The notes: generated by a model not told the origin, from the sequence alone. Shown: positions 9,592-18,170, counted from the stretch's first letter. The stretch: DNA of 32,099 nucleotides from FEN-987 sp035524675 (GCA_035524675.1 DATKOK010000090.1:1-32099), one strand, 5' to 3'. Translations and numbers: made by a program.

Positions 9592-9999
9592 CTATACTAG
9601 CTGCTTTACTTCGTCTGTGATAGTCTGGCCAAGATAGCCGTATACCCCTATCTTGATAACCTTCAGACCGAGTAGAGCACATTTTATGCGGGTGGGACCA
9701 GGGTCAATTCCCAGCATATTCAGGACGTCCTCTTTGCTTAGCACTTTGATCTCATCCAATGTCTTCCCTTTAGCGAGCTCAGTTAGCATTGAGGCTGAAG
9801 CTTGGCTTATCGCGCAGCCTCTGCCTTTGAATCGCAAGTCATCTATCTTTCCATCCCTTATCTTAAGCTGCATTTCGATAACGTCGCCGCAAAGTGGGTT
9901 GGAGTCTTTTGATCGAACGTCAGGCTCTGGAAGATCGCCGAAGTTTCGCGGATGACGATAGTAGTCTAAGATAATGTCCTTGTAAATGTCTGAGCTCAT
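9592..9999 (-). CDS. sufU: SufU/IscU-type iron-sulfur cluster scaffold or sulfur acceptor
   Basis: A 135-aa protein of the NifU-N/IscU family. The three conserved cysteines are visible: Cys37 in NPLCGD, Cys62 in GRGCAISQAS and Cys107 in RIKCALL. SufU-type proteins accept sulfur from SufS and pass it on, or act as scaffolds. The ATG overlaps the sufS stop by four bases (ATGA), so translation is likely coupled. It is the last gene of the suf operon. The IscU and SufU subtypes are hard to tell apart without alignment; the neighbour sufS and the absence of isc genes favour SufU. Confidence 0.92.
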   Translation of the reverse strand: MSSDIYKDIILDYYRHPRNFGDLPEPDVRSKDSNPLCGDVIEMQLKIRDGKIDDLRFKGRGCAISQASASMLTELAKGKTLDEIKVLSKEDVLNMLGIDPGPTRIKCALLGLKVIKIGVYGYLGQTITDEVKQLV

Positions 10000-11237
10000 A
10001 GGTTGAAGAGCATCCTAGCTTTTTCGAGCGCACTGATGAGCACGTCAACTTCCTCCCTTGTGTTGTAGAGGTAAAAGCTGACGCGGGACGTAGCGGGGAC
10101 GCCCAAATATTCCATTAGTGGTTGCGCGCAATGGTGCCCAGATCTTATCGCTATCCCTTCCTCATCCAGAATTGTAGCGAGGTCGTGAGCATGTATGTCT
10201 CCGAGGTTGAACGTGATAACGCCCACTCGACGGTTAGGATCTTTCGGACCGTACGTGACGATCCCCCCAACCCTAGTGATTTTCTCGAAGGCGTACGCAG
10301 TTAACTCTCTCTCATAATCATGAATGTGCTTCATGCCTATGCTGCTGAGGTACTCGGTTGCTGCACCTAGGCCTACCGCTCCGGCAGCGTTTGGCGTCCC
10401 AGCTTCAAACTTGTATGGCGTATCTTTCCACGTTGCACCATCAGTGTGAACTTCTCGTATCATTTCGCCACCGCCTAAGAACGGTGGCATATCCTCAAGT
10501 AACCGTTTCTTGCCGTAGAGAACACCGATTCCCGTAGGGCCAAGCATTTTATGTCCGGAAAAAACTAGGAAGTCACAGTCCATGTCTTTCACATTAACTG
10601 GCATGTGAGGGACTGATTGGGCCGCATCTACTGCGAATAATGCTCCGACTCGATGTGCTTCTTTCGCTATCTCGTCAATTGCGTTTATAGTGCCTAACAC
10701 GTTTGAGGCGTGCGTGATGGAGACGAGTTTTGTTGTAGTATCTATCTTGTCTCGTATCTGGTCTTCTCGTAATGATCCGTCGGTGTCTATTTCGATAAAT
10801 TCTATTTTTGCACCTGTCTCTTTAGCGAGCATTTGCCATGGTACGATGTTGCTGTGGTGTTCCATTATGGTGAGGAGAATCTTGTCACCCTTCTTGATGT
10901 TGGCTCTGCCCCATGTCATGGCGATTAGGTTGAGCCCCTCAGTTGCGTTTCTTACAAAAACAATTTCTTCGGTGTGCCTTGAGCCAATGAACTTGGCCAC
11001 TTTCCCTCTGGCTTCTTCATACGCGATCGTGGCTTCTTCTCCGAGTTTATGGATGCCGCGGTGTACGTTTGCGTTCTTGTTTCGGTAATATTCGACTATT
11101 GCATTGAGGACGTAGTCTGGCTTCTGTGAAGTAGCAGCATTGTCCAAGTAAACCAAAGACTTTCCATTTACAATCCGCTTTAGAATTGGGAAGTCTCCGC
11201 GAATTTTGGATACGTTGATTGTTGCCGCATTCTCCAC
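9996..11237 (-). CDS. sufS: Cysteine desulfurase SufS
   Basis: A PLP enzyme that takes sulfur from cysteine for Fe-S cluster assembly. It has about 413 aa, normal for group II desulfurases. Motifs seen are YLDNAATSQKP near the N terminus, the substrate/PLP-site HHSN near 128-131, the PLP lysine in FSGHKMLGPTGIG (near 231), and the catalytic Cys in RSGHHCAQPLM (near 371), on the short group II loop. Two adjacent start codons exist, TTG at 11240 and GTG at 11237; I chose GTG. It overlaps sufU by four bases and lies 34-36 bases after the Rieske gene. Confidence 0.95.
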   Translation of the reverse strand: MENAATINVSKIRGDFPILKRIVNGKSLVYLDNAATSQKPDYVLNAIVEYYRNKNANVHRGIHKLGEEATIAYEEARGKVAKFIGSRHTEEIVFVRNATEGLNLIAMTWGRANIKKGDKILLTIMEHHSNIVPWQMLAKETGAKIEFIEIDTDGSLREDQIRDKIDTTTKLVSITHASNVLGTINAIDEIAKEAHRVGALFAVDAAQSVPHMPVNVKDMDCDFLVFSGHKMLGPTGIGVLYGKKRLLEDMPPFLGGGEMIREVHTDGATWKDTPYKFEAGTPNAAGAVGLGAATEYLSSIGMKHIHDYERELTAYAFEKITRVGGIVTYGPKDPNRRVGVITFNLGDIHAHDLATILDEEGIAIRSGHHCAQPLMEYLGVPATSRVSFYLYNTREEVDVLISALEKARMLFNL

Positions 11238-11273
11238 CAATATTCGAACCTGCGTCTAGTGCGATATCTGGCC

Positions 11274-11588
11274 TTAGGGTTGAATCTGTACGTATACAGT
11301 TGTCCCTTCAGTCTTTAACTTGTAGGTTGTGAGCGGGGTAGTCGCGGGAGGGTTTTCCACAGCTCCTGTTCTCAAATCGAATCTGGAGAGGTGGAGAGGG
11401 CAGGTTACTACGGCTCCCATAAGGAATCCCGCTGAGAGGTCGGCTGTTTCGTGGGTGCAGATACGGCTGACCGCGTACAGTGCACCGTCGGTGTTCACAA
11501 TCATCAGTCGTATTTCGCCTATGTCAACGGGATACATGGTTCCGGGGGGTATGTCGCTTAACTCACATGCTCTCACGTAATCTCCCAA
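11274..11588 (-). CDS. Rieske-type [2Fe-2S] ferredoxin in the suf operon
   Basis: A small soluble Rieske protein of 104 aa. The cluster ligands are visible as Cys44-x-His46 (ICTHETADLS) and Cys63-x2-His66 (CPLHLSRFD). It resembles the stand-alone Rieske ferredoxins related to dioxygenase components, with no membrane anchor. The chosen start is a TTG (MGDYVRACELSDIPPG), which gives the family-typical N terminus; a GTG at 11576 would shorten it by four residues. It lies between sufD and sufS, so it probably supplies or senses electrons during cluster assembly. That role is inferred from position only. Confidence 0.9.
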   Translation of the reverse strand: MGDYVRACELSDIPPGTMYPVDIGEIRLMIVNTDGALYAVSRICTHETADLSAGFLMGAVVTCPLHLSRFDLRTGAVENPPATTPLTTYKLKTEGTTVYVQIQP

Positions 11589-11635
11589 CTCGGCTCCCTT
11601 CGAGTAATCGGTGTGCCTTGATGTAAGTGGTTTCC

Positions 11636-13051
11636 TTATCGATATTTGTAGTGGCCCTCGAAGATATCGTGAACCCTTTGGGTTTCATCGTAGTATTCAT
11701 CATCGATGGCTGGTATCGTTACTGTAGTGATAAAATCGTTGATGCCTGACCACTTCAGGTCAGTAATTCGCCTAATTCGCCGTGCTACTTCAGGAATCGG
11801 GATTCTCTCGACGATTGGTTCAAAGAATCCGACGATTATCAGTTTTTTCGCCTCGTCTTCTGACATTCCTCGCGACATCAGGTAGAAAATCTGCTCATCG
11901 TTTATTTGAGCTACCGATGCTGAATGAGTAGCCTTCACCTCGTTTGTTTCAATCTCGAGTCCGGGAATTGCATCTGCTCGTGCTTCTTTCCCGAGGATCA
12001 TTCCATGCTCGGCCAGGTATGCTCTAGAGTTCTTCGCGTCTTTGGTGATTCGAATCATTCCTTTGAACACGGCTCGGGCCTTGTCCTTAACTACCCCCTT
12101 AGAGATGGCGTGTCCACTCGTGTTCTGTCCGATGTGGGTTATGTTCGAGACAGTGTCGAAACGCTGTGTGCCTGATCCGAAAACTACCTCGATGTTCTCG
12201 GAGGATGCACCTTGATTGTTCATTACACTCTCGAGCCTTGAACGGGTATATGCGCCTCCTAGTAAGCCTGAAGCCCACACGATCTTGCTGTCCTTTTGAC
12301 CCACTGATTTCCTGTTCGAAAAAACGTTGTAGTTTGCTGCTAAGTTGCTTATGCTGGCGTAGGTGACCTCAGCACTTTCCCGTAGGTGAACTTCCGAGAG
12401 ACCACTGTACGTGGATCTCTGGGTTTGGCCGGTCATTTGGGTTGAGTATAACTCTTCTAAGATCGTGAATTTGCTTCGTTCATTGGCGACAACTAAGTTC
12501 TGTGCGAAGAGCCCGCGAGCCTCTGAGTCGAGAATGGTCACGTATCTAAATGGGACCGTAACCTCGATCCCTTTCGGGACGTAGAGGTAGAAACCAGTTG
12601 TGAAGAGCGCATTGTTCAATGCTGCAAACTTGTCGTGCTCCGGCCCGATCGCCTTGTCGGCGAAGTAGTGAGCGAACAAATCAGGATCGTTCTTAATTGC
12701 TGTCCTAATGTCGGTGAATACTACGCCCTCCTTTTGTAACGCGGGCGGGAGCGTAGGTGTAATTGTCGTTGATTCAACCTGGTACAGAGTGATTACTGCT
12801 TTTGTGTCAAGTTTCTCTCGGACCAGTTGTATCTTCGAGTCGCTGGGTCTCGGTAGTTCTGTACTTACGGACTCGAGATCGAGTCCACCAAGGTCTGCAT
12901 ACTTAGTGTAGAGTGTTGAAAGTTCGATAGGCAATTCGCGGTATAGGTTGAGTGATCTGCTCCTAAACGTGCGTAGCCATTCAGGTTCGTTCAGTGCCTC
13001 TGAAATTGTATGAGTATTCCCCTTGATTGCTGACGTCGTAGTTTCTGACAT
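11636..13051 (-). CDS. sufD: Fe-S cluster assembly protein SufD
   Basis: A SufB/SufD-family beta-helix protein that forms the SufBCD scaffold complex. From the ATG at 13051 (MSETTTSAIKGNTH) it has 471 aa; an upstream GTG at 13069 would add six residues. The C-terminal region with THSASVAQINDEQIFYLMSRG holds the conserved His of the SufB/D interface and the SufC-contacting segment. It lacks the Cys seen in SufB at the equivalent RCDALLM site and has a shorter N-terminal region, so I call it SufD. It starts 56 bases after the sufB stop and is followed by the Rieske gene. Confidence 0.9.
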   Translation of the reverse strand: MSETTTSAIKGNTHTISEALNEPEWLRTFRSRSLNLYRELPIELSTLYTKYADLGGLDLESVSTELPRPSDSKIQLVREKLDTKAVITLYQVESTTITPTLPPALQKEGVVFTDIRTAIKNDPDLFAHYFADKAIGPEHDKFAALNNALFTTGFYLYVPKGIEVTVPFRYVTILDSEARGLFAQNLVVANERSKFTILEELYSTQMTGQTQRSTYSGLSEVHLRESAEVTYASISNLAANYNVFSNRKSVGQKDSKIVWASGLLGGAYTRSRLESVMNNQGASSENIEVVFGSGTQRFDTVSNITHIGQNTSGHAISKGVVKDKARAVFKGMIRITKDAKNSRAYLAEHGMILGKEARADAIPGLEIETNEVKATHSASVAQINDEQIFYLMSRGMSEDEAKKLIIVGFFEPIVERIPIPEVARRIRRITDLKWSGINDFITTVTIPAIDDEYYDETQRVHDIFEGHYKYR

Positions 13052-13107
13052 GCCTGTGTGCGCTTCCACGTTTGTTGAGACGCTAAGTGAGTTGCAAGAG
13101 AGATAGT

Positions 13108-14511
13108 TTAGCCTACTGATCCGGCCATTTCCATCTGGATCAATCGATTAAGTTCGATGGCATATTCCATTGGCAGTTCCTTTGTGAAAGGTTCCATGAA
13201 ACCCATAACAATCATGCTGAGTGCCTCCTGCTCCGAGAGTCCTCGCGACATTAGGTAGAAGAGCTGATCTTCGCCGATTTTTCCAACCGTTGCCTCATGA
13301 GTTATGGTTGAGTCGTCTTCGTTGATTTCGTTGTATGGATACGTGTCAGTTCTTGATTGCTCATCCATTAGGAGAGCGTCACATCGTACAGTTGATTTCA
13401 CTCCTCTCGCGCCCTTCGCTACGTGGAGCAGTCCTCTGTAAGTGGTTCTTCCGCCGTCCTTGGATACGGATTTTGAAGTGATTCTTGATGTGGTCATTGG
13501 CGCGAGGTGAACAACTTTTCCTCCAGCATCCTGATGTTGATTCTTGCCTGCAAATGCTACGGAGAGGATTTCTCCCTTGGCTCCCGGTCCTAGAAGGTAT
13601 ATTGACGGGTATTTCATGGTTAATTTGCTTCCTAAGTTTCCATCTACCCATTCCACTGTAGCGTTTGCGTGCGCGTACGCGCGTTTGGTGACGAGGTTGT
13701 AGACGTCATTCGACCAGTTCTGGATGGTTGTATAGCGTACATGTGCGCCCGGTTTGGCGATGATCTCGACTACTGCTGAATGCAAAGAGTCAGTTGAGTA
13801 AATTGGTGCAGTGCATCCTTCGATATAATGAACACGACTATTCTTGTCGGCTATTATCAGCGTTCGCTCAAACTGCCCCATATTCTGAGTATTGATCCTG
13901 AAGTACGCTTGTAATGGCACGTCAACTGACACCCCTTCAGGAATGTAGATGAAGCTACCGCCACTCCAAACGGCACTATTCAGCGCCGCGAACTTGTTGT
14001 CCTCGGGCGGGACAACCGTTGCAAAATGTTGCTTGAAGATTTCCGGGTGTTCCCTGAGGGCGGTATCAGTATCGAGGAAGATGACTCCTTTCTTAGCTAG
14101 GTCATCGCGAAGGTTATGGTATACAACTTCAGATTCGTACTGCGCGCCCACTCCACCCAAGAACTTCCTTTCAGCTTCCGGTATTCCCAGCTTATCGAAA
14201 GTTTCCTTGATGTATGCCGGAACATCATCCCAAGATCTACTCTTCTTCTCAGTGGGGCTCGCATAGTAGAGCATCTCATCGAACTTGAGCGTACTCAAAT
14301 CTCCACCCCAAGTTGGAAGTGGACGGCTCATGAAATGATCATAAGATCGCAGTCTGAACTGGCGCATCCAGTCAGGTTCCTTCTTAATCCGCGAGATATG
14401 TTCGACTACTTCTCTGCTCAAGCCTCTTGGAAACTTGTATTCGTAAGTCGCGTCAGAATCGTGAAAATTGTACTTTGTATAATCTATGTCGAGTACTTGT
14501 TTAACCGCCAT
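13108..14511 (-). CDS. sufB: Fe-S cluster assembly protein SufB
   Basis: The SufB component of the SufBC2D scaffold, 467 aa, with an ATG start at 14511. Typical SufB N-terminal features are YKFPRGLSREVVEHIS and EPDWMRQFRLRSYDHF. The segment VRCDALLMDEQSRTDTYPY carries the conserved Cys implicated in cluster formation, and THEATVGKIGEDQLFYLMSRG follows. It lies 47 bases after sufC and before sufD, in the order C-B-D common in archaea. Confidence in the SufB/SufD assignment is high because the two paralogs are adjacent and can be compared directly. Confidence 0.95.
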   Translation of the reverse strand: MAVKQVLDIDYTKYNFHDSDATYEYKFPRGLSREVVEHISRIKKEPDWMRQFRLRSYDHFMSRPLPTWGGDLSTLKFDEMLYYASPTEKKSRSWDDVPAYIKETFDKLGIPEAERKFLGGVGAQYESEVVYHNLRDDLAKKGVIFLDTDTALREHPEIFKQHFATVVPPEDNKFAALNSAVWSGGSFIYIPEGVSVDVPLQAYFRINTQNMGQFERTLIIADKNSRVHYIEGCTAPIYSTDSLHSAVVEIIAKPGAHVRYTTIQNWSNDVYNLVTKRAYAHANATVEWVDGNLGSKLTMKYPSIYLLGPGAKGEILSVAFAGKNQHQDAGGKVVHLAPMTTSRITSKSVSKDGGRTTYRGLLHVAKGARGVKSTVRCDALLMDEQSRTDTYPYNEINEDDSTITHEATVGKIGEDQLFYLMSRGLSEQEALSMIVMGFMEPFTKELPMEYAIELNRLIQMEMAGSVG

Positions 14512-14558
14512 AATGATTCACAACTACGAGAGGCATGACATATGTAATAAATCTTCCT

Positions 14559-15350
14559 TCAAGAAGCAGTTGGTGCTGCTTGTCGTTCGATCCATTCGTA
14601 GCCTTTCTCCTCGAGCATTTGAGCTAATTCTGGTCCTCCTGACTGGAAGATGCGGCCGTCGACCATGACGTGTACGAACTGTGGTTTGATGTACTGAAGT
14701 ATTCTTTGGTAGTGTGTAATCATAAGAACCCCCATCTTTGGTCCAGCCATCTTGGCAACCACCTCGGATACTTTTCGCACTGCATCAATGTCCAATCCAG
14801 AGTCAGTTTCGTCCATGATCGCGATTGCTGGTTCGAGGATCGCCATCTGCAAAACTTCAGCACGCTTCTTTTCACCGCCGGAGAAGCCTTCGTTTAGGTA
14901 ACGTTTGGCGAAAGCTGGATCCATCTCAACTTCCTTCAGCTTATCCTCCAGCTTCTTCTTGAACGCCAACGCCGAAATCATCTCTCCCCCTACCCCTTTC
15001 CCTTCCGATTTTTGTTCGCCCTTGACGGCTCTGTATGCTGACCGGAGAAACTGTGCGAGTGGAACTCCCGAAATCTCAAGTGGGTACTGGAACGCAAGGA
15101 AGAGTCCTTTCTTGGCGCGGGCATCTGGAGCCATCGCAACTATGCTTTCGCCGTTGACTAGGATGTCGCCGCTATCGACCCGGTACTTTGGATGCCCCAT
15201 CAGCGTGTTCGCTAAAGTGCTTTTTCCGGAGCCGTTAGGTCCCATGATCCCGTGAATCTCTCCTTGCGCGACTCTAAGGTTGACCCCTTTCAGTATCTGT
15301 TTGGACTCGATGCTTACGTGCAAGTCTTTGATTTCTAGCGTAGTAGACAT
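14559..15350 (-). CDS. sufC: Fe-S assembly ATPase SufC
   Basis: The ABC-type ATPase that drives shape changes in the SufBCD scaffold. From the ATG at 15350 it has 263 aa. Walker A GPNGSGKST lies near residues 37-45, the signature is GFSGGEKKRAEV, and Walker B with its switch is AIMDETDSGLD. A TTG at 15368 would extend it by six residues, but the TATA-like box at 15394-15404 places the transcription start near 15373, so the ATG fits better. It is the first gene of the suf operon (C-B-D-Rieske-S-U). Confidence 0.95.
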   Translation of the reverse strand: MSTTLEIKDLHVSIESKQILKGVNLRVAQGEIHGIMGPNGSGKSTLANTLMGHPKYRVDSGDILVNGESIVAMAPDARAKKGLFLAFQYPLEISGVPLAQFLRSAYRAVKGEQKSEGKGVGGEMISALAFKKKLEDKLKEVEMDPAFAKRYLNEGFSGGEKKRAEVLQMAILEPAIAIMDETDSGLDIDAVRKVSEVVAKMAGPKMGVLMITHYQRILQYIKPQFVHVMVDGRIFQSGGPELAQMLEEKGYEWIERQAAPTAS

Positions 15351-15393
15351 TCCTATCACGTTACGCAAATCGCGAGGTAAGATTAGTTTGTTC

Positions 15394-15404
15394 GTATTAA
15401 ATAT
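15394..15404 (-). promoter_or_regulatory. TATA-like box of the suf operon
   Basis: The minus strand reads ATATTTAATAC about 49 bases before the sufC ATG, predicting a leader of roughly 20-25 bases. No clear inverted-repeat operator is seen beside it. Confidence 0.45.
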
Positions 15405-15418
15405 GACGTATGTTATGT

Positions 15419-15526
15419 TCAGTAAGGTAGAGGCGAGGATTTTCGGTATGGTCCTCGTTTTCGTTTGCGAGCTTTTGTTCTCTTCTCGATGACCCGATCG
15501 AAATCATCTTCAGTTTCGATACTCAT
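15419..15526 (-). CDS. Small basic protein, 35 aa, unknown function
   Basis: An ATG at 15526 opens a 35-residue frame with an acidic N terminus (MSIETEDDFDRVIEKR) and a strongly basic C terminus (TKARKRKRGPYRKS). It ends in TGA at 15419-15421. A TATA-like AAATAAAA on the minus strand at 15561-15568 sits at a suitable distance, and GGGAG lies just before the ATG. The charge pattern is unlike random translation, and no other gene fills this gap between nuoI and sufC. A nucleic-acid-binding or ribosome-associated peptide is possible. I do not recognise a family. Confidence 0.5.
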   Translation of the reverse strand: MSIETEDDFDRVIEKRTKARKRKRGPYRKSSPLPY

Positions 15527-15562
15527 GCTCCCGCACTGAAACTTTACGTGATATAGCGTGTT

Positions 15563-16024
15563 TTATTTCGTTTTGGCTACGGGTTCGTAGGTGACGCCTT
15601 GATTGCCATGAATGACCGACTGGTATTCCCCGACATGTGTTGTAGGTTTTGAGAGTCTCTCTGGGCTCCAGAGGAGTAAGTCGCGGTCGTATTCTGCAAG
15701 TTCATAATCGGGCGTATAGTCGAGGGCCCCAGTGGGGCAGTAGTCAGTGCAGAAGTGGCAGAAGCAGCATCGAGCGTACCAGTACTGCGGAAAACGTTTT
15801 TCAGGATTCTGCGGGTAGTCTTTCTCGCTCGTTACGGGAACCATACTGATGCACCTTTCTGGGCAGATCCATGCACAGATGCCGCACCCTGTGCACTTGT
15901 CCAAGTAGAGGAGGTGGCGGCCTCGGAAACCCTTGGGGAGAAGCAGTTTCTGGTACGGGTATTTCATAGTGAAGGTTCGCTTGAAAATATGCTTGATGCC
16001 TTCGTACATTTCGCCAAGAAACAT
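15563..16024 (-). CDS. nuoI: NADH dehydrogenase-like subunit I (NuoI), 2[4Fe-4S]
   Basis: The ferredoxin-like subunit that carries electrons through the peripheral arm of complex I-type enzymes, 153 aa. Two full 4Fe-4S motifs are visible: Cys44-47-50-54 (CTGCGICAWICP) and Cys86-89-92-96 (CCFCHFCTDYCP). The sequence LPKGFRGRHLLYLDKC before the first motif is typical of NuoI. The ATG at 16024 lies six bases after the nuoD stop. In the usual archaeal order nuoH stands between nuoD and nuoI and nuoJKLMN follow. Here none of these is present, and the operon ends after nuoI. Confidence 0.93.
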   Translation of the reverse strand: MFLGEMYEGIKHIFKRTFTMKYPYQKLLLPKGFRGRHLLYLDKCTGCGICAWICPERCISMVPVTSEKDYPQNPEKRFPQYWYARCCFCHFCTDYCPTGALDYTPDYELAEYDRDLLLWSPERLSKPTTHVGEYQSVIHGNQGVTYEPVAKTK

Positions 16025-16030
16025 CGTATG

Positions 16031-17161
16031 TCACCTATCTGCCTCAACAGGCCAGTAGTCCAAGCTTCCGTAGATGATCGGCATGTCTGCAACGTGGACG
16101 TTTCGAAGGAGGTATGGGAGCGCGATGAGATTCCTGAACGAGCCGTTCATTATCTTAACTCGATAGGGCTTATCGCTATTATCCCCGATAACCATCACGG
16201 CAATTTCGCCGCGGGACGATTCCACTCGTCCAATCGCTTCGCCTTCTGGTGCAACTAGAGGCGCCTTCCTTGCAATCGGCCCCTTAGGCAACTTGCTGAG
16301 AGCCTGTCTGATGATGCTGATACTTTGCTTCATCTCTTCGAATCTAACAAGAAACCTAGCGTATGAGTCGCCTTCCGTAAAGGTCGGAATTTGGAAATCC
16401 AAATCTGCATATGCACCGTAGGGTTCAACCTTTCTCACGTCGTACGCGACGCCGGACCCTCGAAGCACCGGTCCGGTGGTACCGAGTCGTATTGCGTCTT
16501 CTTTCTTTAGCACTCCGACTCCTTTCGACCTTGCAATTACTAATGGATTGTTGAAGAAGATCCGGTCGTATTCGACGAGCCGTTTCTCAAAGTAATCGAG
16601 CAGTTTGGTGAGTTTGTCCTCGAACCCAGAGGGGATATCTCTTCGTGGTCCTCCGGGCGGCAGAAAAGAGTAGGTCAATCTTGCCCCTGTCAGCCACTCC
16701 ATCAATTCTATGAACAGATCACGGTCACCGAAAGCCCACATGAAGATTGTTGTGTGTCCGGAGAAGACGCCTGCGTTGATGGCGAGCCAGTAGAGATGGC
16801 TCATAATCCGGTTCATTTCCGCTGCGATTGTGGAGATGTATTGACCTCTAGGCGGTACTGTCACGTTCTGCAGTTCTTCAACTGGTAGAACGTACGCCCA
16901 GTTCAAATGGATCGCGTCGATTATGCACGGGCGTTCCAAGTGTGGAATGTTACTTACGTAGTTTCTGTACTCGGCAATTTTCTCGCATCCGCGATGGACA
17001 TAGCCAATGTCAGGGTCGATGCTGACAATGTAGTCTCCATCCACACGCATGAGCAGTCGCACGTGTCCCGATCCTGGATGTTGAGGACCGACGGATACGT
17101 CCATGGTTGCTGGTTCTTCAGATTTGCTAGTCGTGCTTGCCGGTGCGGAAGTGGCGGTCAT
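16031..17161 (-). CDS. nuoD: NADH dehydrogenase-like subunit D (NuoD)
   Basis: The large quinone-site subunit of complex I-like enzymes, 376 aa. N-terminal SVGPQHPGSGHVRLLM and DIGYVHRGCEKIAEYRNY match the family. The C terminus ends GSLDYWPVEADR. It lacks the C-terminal CxxC of group 4 [NiFe] hydrogenases, so it should not bind a NiFe centre. The HPGSGH stretch differs by spacing from the HPATHG of bacterial NuoD, a variant I associate with archaeal enzymes. The ATG overlaps the nuoC stop by four bases (ATGA). The electron donor is unknown: no NADH-binding nuoE/F/G genes are nearby. Confidence 0.94.
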   Translation of the reverse strand: MTATSAPASTTSKSEEPATMDVSVGPQHPGSGHVRLLMRVDGDYIVSIDPDIGYVHRGCEKIAEYRNYVSNIPHLERPCIIDAIHLNWAYVLPVEELQNVTVPPRGQYISTIAAEMNRIMSHLYWLAINAGVFSGHTTIFMWAFGDRDLFIELMEWLTGARLTYSFLPPGGPRRDIPSGFEDKLTKLLDYFEKRLVEYDRIFFNNPLVIARSKGVGVLKKEDAIRLGTTGPVLRGSGVAYDVRKVEPYGAYADLDFQIPTFTEGDSYARFLVRFEEMKQSISIIRQALSKLPKGPIARKAPLVAPEGEAIGRVESSRGEIAVMVIGDNSDKPYRVKIMNGSFRNLIALPYLLRNVHVADMPIIYGSLDYWPVEADR

Positions 17162-17652
17162 CGTTGACCCATCTCCGGGAACCGTATGTCTTTGAGCATG
17201 GGAGGCGGGCCGTCCCAGTTATCCAGAGTCAGGAGTTTTCTTAGATCTGGATGGCCCTCGAATGTTATCCCGAACATTTCGAATGCTTCTCGTTCGTGGA
17301 AGTGTGCGCTTTCCCAGATGGAGACGACCGACGTGATTGTCGGAGCGTCTCTCGGCAGTTCAATCTTCAGGGTCACTATTACGTCCTGGATCTCAGGCTT
17401 GGAGAAAGATCCAGCAAGGTAGAGTACGTCAATTTTCTTGTGTGTAGGGTAATCTACGGCTGCAATACCTTTGAGATGATCTAGTCCGATTTCGTCCCGC
17501 ATCCACTTTCCTATTTCAAGAAGGTGTTCTTTGTCGAAGGGTAGAGTTATTCGCCTGTTTCCGTCAACTTTTGCGTCTTTGATGTATTCGGGGAATCGTG
17601 ACTTTGCATTTTCGATGATCGATTCTTCACTCGACAGGGACGTTTGCGTCAC
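17158..17652 (-). CDS. nuoC: NADH dehydrogenase-like subunit C (NuoC)
   Basis: A peripheral-arm subunit, 164 aa from the GTG at 17652. The diagnostic stretch HEREAFEMFGITFEGHPDLRKLLTLDNW is present near the C terminus. The frame is open further upstream to 17733, but that start would overlap nuoB by about 80 bases. The GTG at 17652 shares one base with the nuoB stop (TAGTG), a typical coupled arrangement, so I prefer it. The nuoD start overlaps its stop by four bases. Confidence 0.92.
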   Translation of the reverse strand: MTQTSLSSEESIIENAKSRFPEYIKDAKVDGNRRITLPFDKEHLLEIGKWMRDEIGLDHLKGIAAVDYPTHKKIDVLYLAGSFSKPEIQDVIVTLKIELPRDAPTITSVVSIWESAHFHEREAFEMFGITFEGHPDLRKLLTLDNWDGPPPMLKDIRFPEMGQR

Positions 17653-18170
17653 TAAGTGAACACCTCCTCTCTGCGGATTTTTTCGCGAAGTTTTACGATC
17701 GCGCTGAGAAGAGCCTCTGGGCGGGGAGGACATCCTGGGACGTACACGTCGACTGGGAATAGTTTGTGGACATCATTCACTATGCTATAGGAGTCATGGA
17801 ATAGTCCGCCAGAGCAAGCACAGTCGCCCATCGCTACTACATACCGTGGTTTAGCCATCTGCTCATATACGATCTTCAGTCGTTTTGCCATCTTCTTAGT
17901 GACGGTGCCTTCAACAATCAAGAGATCGCATTGTCTGAGGCCCCCTGCCACTGCTTGCATTCCGAATCTCTCTGGGTCGAGGCGTGGACCCATCATCGCA
18001 CCGAACTCGGCACTGCAGCAGGCTGTCGTAATGTGTACGGGCCAAAGTGCATACATCCGACTCCAGTTGATCAGGTATTTGATCGGTCCCGAGCCGGTGA
18101 CTGTTTGAACTATTTCGCTCATTTTGCCGATCCAAGCACCGATAAAGTCTTGGAGCGTCTCTTGACTCAT
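17652..18170 (-). CDS. nuoB: NADH dehydrogenase-like subunit B (NuoB)
   Basis: The subunit holding the terminal [4Fe-4S] cluster N2 beside the quinone site, 172 aa. The four ligands are visible: adjacent Cys51-Cys52 (TTACCSAEFGAMM), Cys117 in GDCACSGG and Cys147 in VPGCPPRPEALL. It is the first gene of the nuoB-C-D-I cluster. No nuoA is found upstream: the preceding 106 bases hold a hairpin and the next gene is the peroxiredoxin. Start ATG at 18170; an inner ATG at residue 17 is less likely, because it would remove conserved N-terminal length. Confidence 0.94.
   Translation of the reverse strand: MSQETLQDFIGAWIGKMSEIVQTVTGSGPIKYLINWSRMYALWPVHITTACCSAEFGAMMGPRLDPERFGMQAVAGGLRQCDLLIVEGTVTKKMAKRLKIVYEQMAKPRYVVAMGDCACSGGLFHDSYSIVNDVHKLFPVDVYVPGCPPRPEALLSAIVKLREKIRREEVFT

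Noticed and set aside
15755..16258. 167-aa plus-strand frame antisense to nuoI/nuoD
   Set aside because: It is antisense to two well-supported genes and shows no recognisable motif.
17653..17733. Longer nuoC start at 17733
   Set aside because: It would overlap nuoB by about 80 bases and adds a low-complexity basic N terminus not found in the family; GTG at 17652 gives a one-base overlap.
16031..18170. nuoB-C-D-I as a group 4 [NiFe] hydrogenase or Ech-type complex
   Set aside because: NuoD lacks the C-terminal CxxC that binds nickel (it ends GSLDYWPVEADR), and its N-terminal region is GPQHP-type rather than hydrogenase L1-type.
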